Source of the DNA: Priapulus caudatus
Taxonomy: Eukaryota > Priapulida > Priapulimorpha > Priapulimorphida > Priapulidae
Direction: 5' to 3'
Assembly (NCBI RefSeq): GCF_000485595.1
Contig: NW_014577408.1
Span: 105,994 to 130,328 of the forward strand
Length of the DNA stretch: 24,335 bases
In this document: piece after piece, positions 19,401 to 24,335 of the stretch
Numbering within the stretch: position 1 is the stretch's first letter
Layout of the letters: each line of letters begins with the position of its first letter
The notes under the pieces: model-generated
Database searches by the model: none
What the model saw: only the letters and a program-made list of their open reading frames with translations
Told to the model about the DNA's origin: nothing
Translations under genes and position numbers: made by a program

Positions 19401-19784
19401 GCGCAAAATGAAGAGAGGGGAAAAAGGTAGGAAGGAGGAGAAGGGAAGAAGAGAGAGAGCCGCGCAGGGGCAGGGGGAGACATGTGAAGAGAAGCGAGAG
19501 TGGAGAAGATTGCGTTAGGTGATCAGAGGGGAGGAGACGGAAGGCAGGAAGGAAGATTTGGATCGAGAAGTGCATCGACATAATCTCTATATGATGTAAC
19601 GATTGGATTTGGAGAACAGGCTCGAACGCAGCTATTTGGTTAGCAGTCACCTCATAGAACGGCGACATGTTCATAGCGGTTGGATGCTACTAATATATAA
19701 AAACCTTCCGATGGCTGCCGTGATAGACGGTACACAACGACAGTTACTTGCAAAGCAGCCAGCGGTCTACTGTTTCTTGTATTC

Positions 19785-19889
19785 CTTCGACGCGGCAGCA
19801 ACCGTGTACAGCGGTCATCGTTCAGAGCGGGCAGGCACAGGTGTGACAGCGCGTCACCTCGAGCGCGGCAGCAACGATGTACGCGGTCA
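19785..19889. repeat. Degenerate three-unit 33-bp repeat
   Basis: Counterpart of the exact triple repeat at 22856-22954. All three units are recognisable (GGCAGCAACCGTGTACAGCG and variants) but each carries errors or divergence. Confidence 0.8.
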
Positions 19890-20071
19890 CTTTCCCACGT
19901 TTTCCTTACTGCTCATAGTTTACTGACTGCGTCTTGATATGATAATATTGGGTTTTATGTCGAGAAGAATTGGGTCTAGCCTCGCTCCAGGAGAAACGAT
20001 CTTTCTCAGAGGTCCAGGCGTCAGTTAACCAGCGTCGATTCCCGCAATCGCTATAATAATTATACTCAGAT

Positions 20072-20095
20072 ATAATCCCCGCACAGGGGGATTAT
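20072..20095. other. Short hairpin with C4/G4 stem
   Basis: ATAATCCCC and GGGGATTAT form a 9-bp perfect stem around a GCACAG loop. The counterpart near 23131-23153 retains a C-run, a GCACAC loop and a G-run, so the hairpin potential is partly kept despite differences. Confidence 0.5.
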
Positions 20096-20389
20096 CCAGA
20101 CCCTGGACGCCAATATTTCTCCGATTTCTCCGAGTTTTTTTTCATGTGACGCTTATTTGCAATCGCTGGCTGTTCTGCGGCTGGTTTCAGCATTGACCGG
20201 TGGCTCGCCCCGTTCGCAGCTTTATCCACTAGCCCGCGTTCTAATTGCATTCTTGCGGCGTTATATCTCAATAATCCGAGCTAATTATTTATCATAACAT
20301 GCATAACCCGCTTCGGTTGAGCACGCCAAGTAAATATGTCAGAGATTTTCTCGGCGTTTCTCGCGTAACACGCACGCGCGCCACGCACG

Positions 20390-20392
<3 letters not shown>

Positions 20393-20436
<44 letters not shown>

Positions 20437-20440
20437 CACG
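20393..20440. repeat. (CA)n microsatellite
   Basis: A largely pure CA run, preceded by CGCACGCGCGCCACGCACGG. The homologous site at 23421-23600 is several times longer and interrupted. Confidence 0.93.
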
Positions 20441-21029
20441 CTATCTCTCTCTTTCTAGTAGCAACTCTAAACTAAAACAAGGCGATCGCAGCCTGTATTT
20501 TCTAAAAACATTTTTTTACACTGCAGACTAATAGACGGATTATTGGTATATAGAGGGAGGCGCGCGAGGGGGACCCGCTGCCTAATTATAAACGGAGACT
20601 ATACATTCAGCAAATCGCTATAGTCGCCGCATTAAATCCCTTCAGAGAGCTGCTAATACACACGCCGCCACAGCGATGTTTGTATCTGCTGCGTACTCCA
20701 CCTCGTCGTTTTTAGCAGCTTATTGATTGTTGAACTCTCTCTCGCGCTCGCTCGCTCGGCGGCCGACTGTTTATGCGGAATGCGCGCAATGCGTGCACTT
20801 CGAGCTTCTCGGAGGAATTCGCTTTCATTTCCAAGCAAAGTTACACGCAGATCGTTTCTCGATAAATGAATGCGAGTGAGTCACGCGCACGCGAGAGAGA
20901 AACGAGTTTTTATCAATGTAACAACACCATATATAGCAATGACAACTATAATAATTATATGATTCATAGGTACAGGTCAGCCATATTTGTGTCTCTCAAC
21001 TCTTTCTTCATAACGAGAACTATAAAAAT
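20441..21029. other. Part of block C, no gene seen
   Basis: Well matched by about 23601-24245. Conserved phrases include TAATTATAAACGGAGACTAT and GCTTCTCGG-AGGAATTCG. A CG-rich CTCGCTCGCTCGGCGGCCGA stretch lies near 20745-20765. It may be regulatory or exonic UTR, but nothing specific supports that. Confidence 0.4.
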
Positions 21030-21043
21030 GTGATAAATAATAG

Positions 21044-21140
21044 ATATAAATAAATAAATAAATGACTAAACAAATAAATGAATAAATAAATAAATAAATA
21101 TACATATATATATATATCATATATATATATATAATATAAA
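21044..21140. repeat. (AAAT)n and (TA)n microsatellites
   Basis: AATAAATAAATA runs are followed by TATATATATATCATATATAT. Homology with C' becomes too degenerate to follow here. Confidence 0.9.
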
Positions 21141-21159
21141 AGAATAACATAGCTATCAT

Positions 21160-21442
21160 TATCTAGCAATATATTTGAGTAATAAAGATTCTGACACGTT
21201 TAAAACGAGCGTTTTAACAGCGCTGCAATAAAACGACACTCCATCAGTATACTAGGATCGTTAAGTTGATAAACACGCCATTTCCCATTTATCCGCTTAT
21301 TTCCCGTTTAACCGCCTATTTCTAGTTTGCGACTGATTCGAGGAAAACTCCGTGCATCTCTCGTCACCCAACAACACGCCCACTGAGCTCGCCGAGTGTA
21401 GTTGCCATCCAACTTAGAAATAATTATATGAGGATGAATTAT
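21160..21442. other. Single-copy spacer
   Basis: No gene recognised. CCATTTCCCATTTATCCGCTTATTTCCCGTTTAACCGCCTATTTC at about 21279-21323 contains three near-repeats of a 19-20 bp phrase. Confidence 0.4.
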
Positions 21443-21640
21443 TTTAACCGCGGTTAAACTATTTGTGTATTTGTGTATTAAACTATATGTGCAACAAGGC
21501 CTCTGATTGGGTAAAAGGGCTATAATTTTACCGCGGTTAAATGATTTCTACCGCAGTAAAAAAATAATTTTTAAGCCCTTTTACCTATAATCAGAAGCCG
21601 TGTTACACATAATTTAACCGCGGATAAGCTCATTTTACCG
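21443..21640. mobile_element. Fold-back (MITE-like) element with CCGCGG dyads
   Basis: 21487-21521 pairs with 21574-21610 as an imperfect inverted repeat (about 31 of 35 positions). Inside it, TTTTACCGCGGTTAAAT (from 21525) pairs loosely with ATTTCTACCGCAGTAAA, making one long stem with a small loop near 21543-21547. The 16-bp palindrome TTTAACCGCGGTTAAA lies at 21443-21458, and CCGCGG also occurs at 21531 and 21618. There is no coding capacity, so if mobile it is non-autonomous. Flanking target-site duplications could not be defined and the true ends are uncertain. Confidence 0.6.
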
Positions 21641-21699
21641 TGTTAGAAATTTAGAAAATTATAGTGATAAAATCGAACTAGAACAATCACGTTTGTTGT

Positions 21700-22344
21700 T
21701 GACCTTTGCAGTCCTTGAAAAACCAATTTTTTGCTTGAGCCACCAATCAGCGGTCATCGTGCTTGATCCTAAATTCCTATCGTGTTGAATTCGCATCGAC
21801 GCGCATTTAACCTTTAGCTATAGATTGCGTGACCTTCGCGCAAGGTCACCCGCTGCGGAGGATATGTCCCAACCCTCTCTTCTATCCTTGCAAGGTCACC
21901 AATTTCTCTACGCGCATAAAAATTTATAGATGCCATGGAACCTTAGCATGTCCGGTACATAGTTTCTACGTCGACACGCATGCACAACGAACTGCGATGT
22001 TTGCCGAGTTTCTACGAGTGGCTGTGAAATGCTTTGACACTGTAGGCGAGCTGTCACCTTGAGCTATGAGCTGGTCTGGTGACTCGCCGATGGAGGTGAC
22101 CACGATGAAAGCATGACGATGTTTTATTCGGGGAGGACGGCCCGGGATGTGGCACCGACTTCTAAATTCAGTAGAGAACTTGTATCGCTCATGATTTGCA
22201 GCATGAATTATGCAGCGCGAAGGTGCTGTTACGCAGATCTGCGCGGTGTCGGTACGTTTGACCTTTAAACCTCACGAGTTTTGTCGAGTTATTGTCGACT
22301 GAGTGAGCGCACCGACGAGGGCATCTGATTGGCTCCCGAGGTCA
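21700..22344. promoter_or_regulatory. Cluster of nuclear-receptor half-sites (AGGTCA)
   Basis: Six exact AGGTCA/TGACCT hexamers occur in 645 bp, at 21700, 21830, 21843, 21893, 22259 and 22339. AGGTGA variants lie at 22054 (reverse) and 22094. The pair at 21830 and 21843 forms GTGACCTT-CGCGC-AAGGTCAC, an everted repeat. Several sites have the AAGGTCA form used by monomer-binding receptors such as FTZ-F1/ERR types. Roughly 0.3 would be expected by chance for this length on both strands at equal base frequencies. Binding is inferred. Confidence 0.5.
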
Positions 22345-22407
22345 GCTGATATCAGCTATATGTTTTGCGCAAACGGAAATTGTTCCGGTGACGAAGCCCT
22401 ATAAAAA
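22326..22407 (+). promoter_or_regulatory. Promoter-like block (CCAAT, E-box, C/EBP, TATA)
   Basis: In order on the plus strand: reversed CCAAT (GATTGGCT, 22327-22334), AGGTCA (22339), the 14-bp palindrome AGCTGATATCAGCT (22344-22357) overlapping the E-box CAGCTG (22343-22348), the exact C/EBP palindrome TTGCGCAA (22365-22372), and TATAAAAA (22400-22407). The spacing suits a TATA promoter starting near 22430, but downstream lies only a GA minisatellite, and no transcript can be assigned. Confidence 0.4.
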
Positions 22408-22855
22408 TGCGATTACTGTACCCGCCGGGTTATTTGCGATAAGAGGAGGAGGGGAAGGAAGGAGGGGAGGAGGAGAAGCAAGGTGGCAAAATGAGAGAGG
22501 AGGAGGGAAAAGGAGGAAGGGAGGAGAAGGGAAGAAGGAGAAGGCGCGCAGGGGACGAGGGGAGACAGTGAAGAGGAAGCGAGAGGGAAGCAGATGATCA
22601 GGGGGAGGAGGAGGGCAGGAAGAAGAATTGGGATCGAGACAGTGCAATCCGACATTATCTCTATATGATGTAACGATTGTATTTGAGAACAGTCGAACGC
22701 AGCTAATTTGGTTAGCAGTCACCTCAATAGAACGGCAACCTGTTCATAGCGGTCATGATGTACTAAATCATATAAAAACCTTCCGATGGTGCCGTGATAG
22801 CACTGTACACAACGACCAGTTACTGAAAGCAGCCAGCGGTTACTGTTTTTGTATC

Positions 22856-22954
22856 CTTCGAGCGGGCAGCAACCGTGTACAGCGGTCACTTCGAGCGGGC
22901 AGCAACCGTGTACAGCGGTCACTTCGAGCGGGCAGCAACCGTGTACAGCGGTCA
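22856..22954. repeat. Three exact copies of a 33-bp unit
   Basis: The unit is CTTCGAGCGGGCAGCAACCG followed by TGTACAGCGGTCA, with copies at 22856, 22889 and 22922. An 11-residue period in every frame results, which creates spurious open frames on both strands. Each unit contains TGTACA, a small palindrome. Confidence 0.97.
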
Positions 22955-23415
22955 CTTTCCACGTTTTCACTTCTTGCCGTCAACATACTGTGCGCTTGAT
23001 ACTGATAATATTGCGGTTATGTCGGAAGAACTTGCGGTCTAGCTCGCTCCAGAAGAAACGATCTTTCTCAGAGGTCCAGCGTCAGTAAACCAGCGTCGAT
23101 TCCCGCCTCGCTATAATAATATACTCAATATATCCCCCCGCACACGGGGGACTTATCCCAGACCCTGGCGCCAATATTTCTCCGATTTCTCCCGAGTTTT
23201 TTTCATGTGACGCTTATTTGCAATCGCTGCTGTTCTGCGGCTGGTTTCAGCATTGACGGTGGCTCGCCCCCGTCGCAGCTTTATCCACAGCCCGCGTTCT
23301 AATTGCATTCTCGCGTATATCTCAATTAATCGACTAAATATTTATCATAAACATATAAACCCGCTTCGGTTGCAGACGCCAATAAATATGTCAGAGATTT
23401 CTCCGGCGTTTCTCC
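22955..23415. other. Non-repeat core of block C'
   Basis: Matches about 19890-20385. No gene. Contains GAAACGATCTTTCTCAGAGG, the C/G-run hairpin and ATTTCTCCGATTTCTCC phrases. It survives in both copies, but since both are probably the same locus this is not evolutionary conservation. Confidence 0.4.
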
Positions 23416-23420
23416 GCGTA

Positions 23421-23492
23421 ACACGCACGCGCGCACGCACGCACACACACACACGCGCACGCACGCACACACACACACGCGCGCGCACACAA

Positions 23493-23531
<39 letters not shown>

Positions 23532-23600
23532 ACACACACACGCGCGCTGCCACACACACCCACACAACAAAACACACACCACCACACAAACACCACACGA
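23421..23600. repeat. CA/CG-rich microsatellite
   Basis: (CACG)n and (CA)n with CGCGCG inserts and later CAACAC interruptions. Homologous to 20393-20440 but much longer. Cys/Val- and Thr/His-rich frames are rejected. Confidence 0.93.
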
Positions 23601-24335
23601 CAACACACGCCTATTTCTCTTTTAGTAGCAACTCTAAAACTAAACAAGGCAGATTCGCAAGCTGTTATTTTCTGTTTTATAAAAAACATTTTTCTTACAG
23701 CTGCAGACTAATGACGGATTATTGGCCGTATATAGAGGGAGGCTGCGCCGAGAGGGCGCCCGCTGCATAATTATAAACGGAGACTATGTAATCTCAGCAA
23801 AGTCGCCTTAGTCGCGCATTAAATCCCTTCTAGAGAACCTGCTAATACACACGCGCCACAGCTATGTTTGTATCTGCACTGGTAGACTCCACCTCGTCGT
23901 TTTAGCAGCTTATATGGAATTTGTTGCAACTCTCTGTTCGCGCTCGCTCGCTCGCGGACCGATCGTCTTTATGCGGACTATGCGCGCTCGCAATGCTGTG
24001 CACATTCGAGCTTCTCGGCAGGAATTCGTTTCATTTCAAAGCAAAGTTACGACGCAGATTCGTTTCTCGATATAATGGGATATGCCGATCGTGAGTCACC
24101 GCGCACGCGAGAAGAATAAACGAGTTTATTTAATCAATGTAAAAGCACATAATATAGCAATGAAACTATAATATTAGTATGATTAATAGGTTTTAAGTCA
24201 GCCATATTTGCTGTCTCTCAACTCTTTCTTCTAACGAGAATATTAAATGTGATAAATCATAGTATAATAAATAATAATAGCTAACAATAATTGATGAATT
24301 ATAATAATAAATATTAAAAACATTATATTTCTGGC

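Larger units (their letters stand above)
19296..21110. repeat. Block C, duplicated segment (first copy)
   Basis: Collinear with 22441-24335. Landmarks are CTCTATATGATGTAACGATT, ATATAAAAACCTTCCGATGG, GAAACGATCTTTCTCAGAGG, GCTGTTCTGCGGCTGGTTTC, the CA array, and ACTCCACCTCGTCGTTTT. Differences are dispersed small insertions and deletions plus array-length changes. No frame is conserved in both copies. Confidence 0.9.
22441..24335. repeat. Block C', second copy of block C
   Basis: Collinear with 19296 to about 21110 and running to the window end. The GA minisatellite at its start has fewer units, the 33-bp triple repeat is exact, and the CA array is longer than in block C. Both copies carry scattered small insertions and deletions relative to each other. 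No gene recognised. Confidence 0.9.

Noticed and set aside
21829-22062. 77-codon plus-strand frame
   Set aside because: Non-repetitive, but no family resemblance or splice context. It overlaps the AGGTCA cluster, so chance is the simpler explanation.
23150-23190. TGGCGCC as a retroelement primer-binding site
   Set aside because: Only seven bases fit. The following bases (AATATTTCT) do not match a tRNA 3' end, and no LTR pair or gag/pol sequence is present.
23421-23600. Possible CRISPR-like periodic array
   Set aside because: This is a CA/CG dinucleotide repeat without conserved repeats and unique spacers. The same holds for the other arrays in the window.

Overview
This looks like nuclear DNA of an animal, most likely an insect. 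The reasons are one recognisable coding exon of an animal membrane-protein family (TMEM26-like) ending in a consensus GTGAGT splice donor, no bacterial-style operons, no CpG depletion, and a very high density of microsatellites (CT/GA, GT/CA, ATC, TCG, TA). A hymenopteran such as an ant or wasp is a guess from texture only. Apart from that exon I see no convincing coding sequence. The other long open frames are readings of 3-bp, 12-bp, 24-bp or 33-bp repeats, or of pure pyrimidine/purine tracts.

Layout. 1-359 is a non-coding leader. 360-884 is a GC-rich 24-bp minisatellite carrying a YY1/Pleiohomeotic-type motif. 899-4980 is block A, which is non-coding with CT and ATC arrays. 4987-5616 holds CT and TA tracts. 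5619-6398 is block B. 6399-9204 is a second copy of the left part of A (A'). 9205-12277 is present in this path but absent from block A; it holds a GT array, the TMEM26-like first coding exon on the minus strand, its GC-rich upstream region and two GA tracts. 12278-12914 is the second copy of the right part of A (A''). 12915-15576 is AT-rich single-copy DNA with inverted repeats and a 21-bp tandem repeat. 15577-18268 is dominated by CT, GT, GA and CA tracts. 18274-19068 is the second copy of B (B'). 19051-19400 is a GA-rich 55-60 bp minisatellite. 19296-about 21110 is block C. 21160-22440 is single-copy DNA with a fold-back element, a cluster of nuclear-receptor half-sites and a promoter-like block. 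22441-24335 is the second copy of C (C').

The paired copies differ by scattered one- and two-base insertions and deletions, which is typical of unpolished long reads. They also differ in array copy number and by at least one larger insertion. The simplest reading is that two haplotypes or noisy contigs were stitched together, giving false local duplications. Real segmental duplication cannot be excluded from sequence alone.

No multi-gene pathway is visible. The biology worth pursuing is regulatory or structural: the YY1/Pho-like array, a perfect 58-bp palindrome, the fold-back element, and the AGGTCA cluster ending in a CCAAT/E-box/C/EBP/TATA block.
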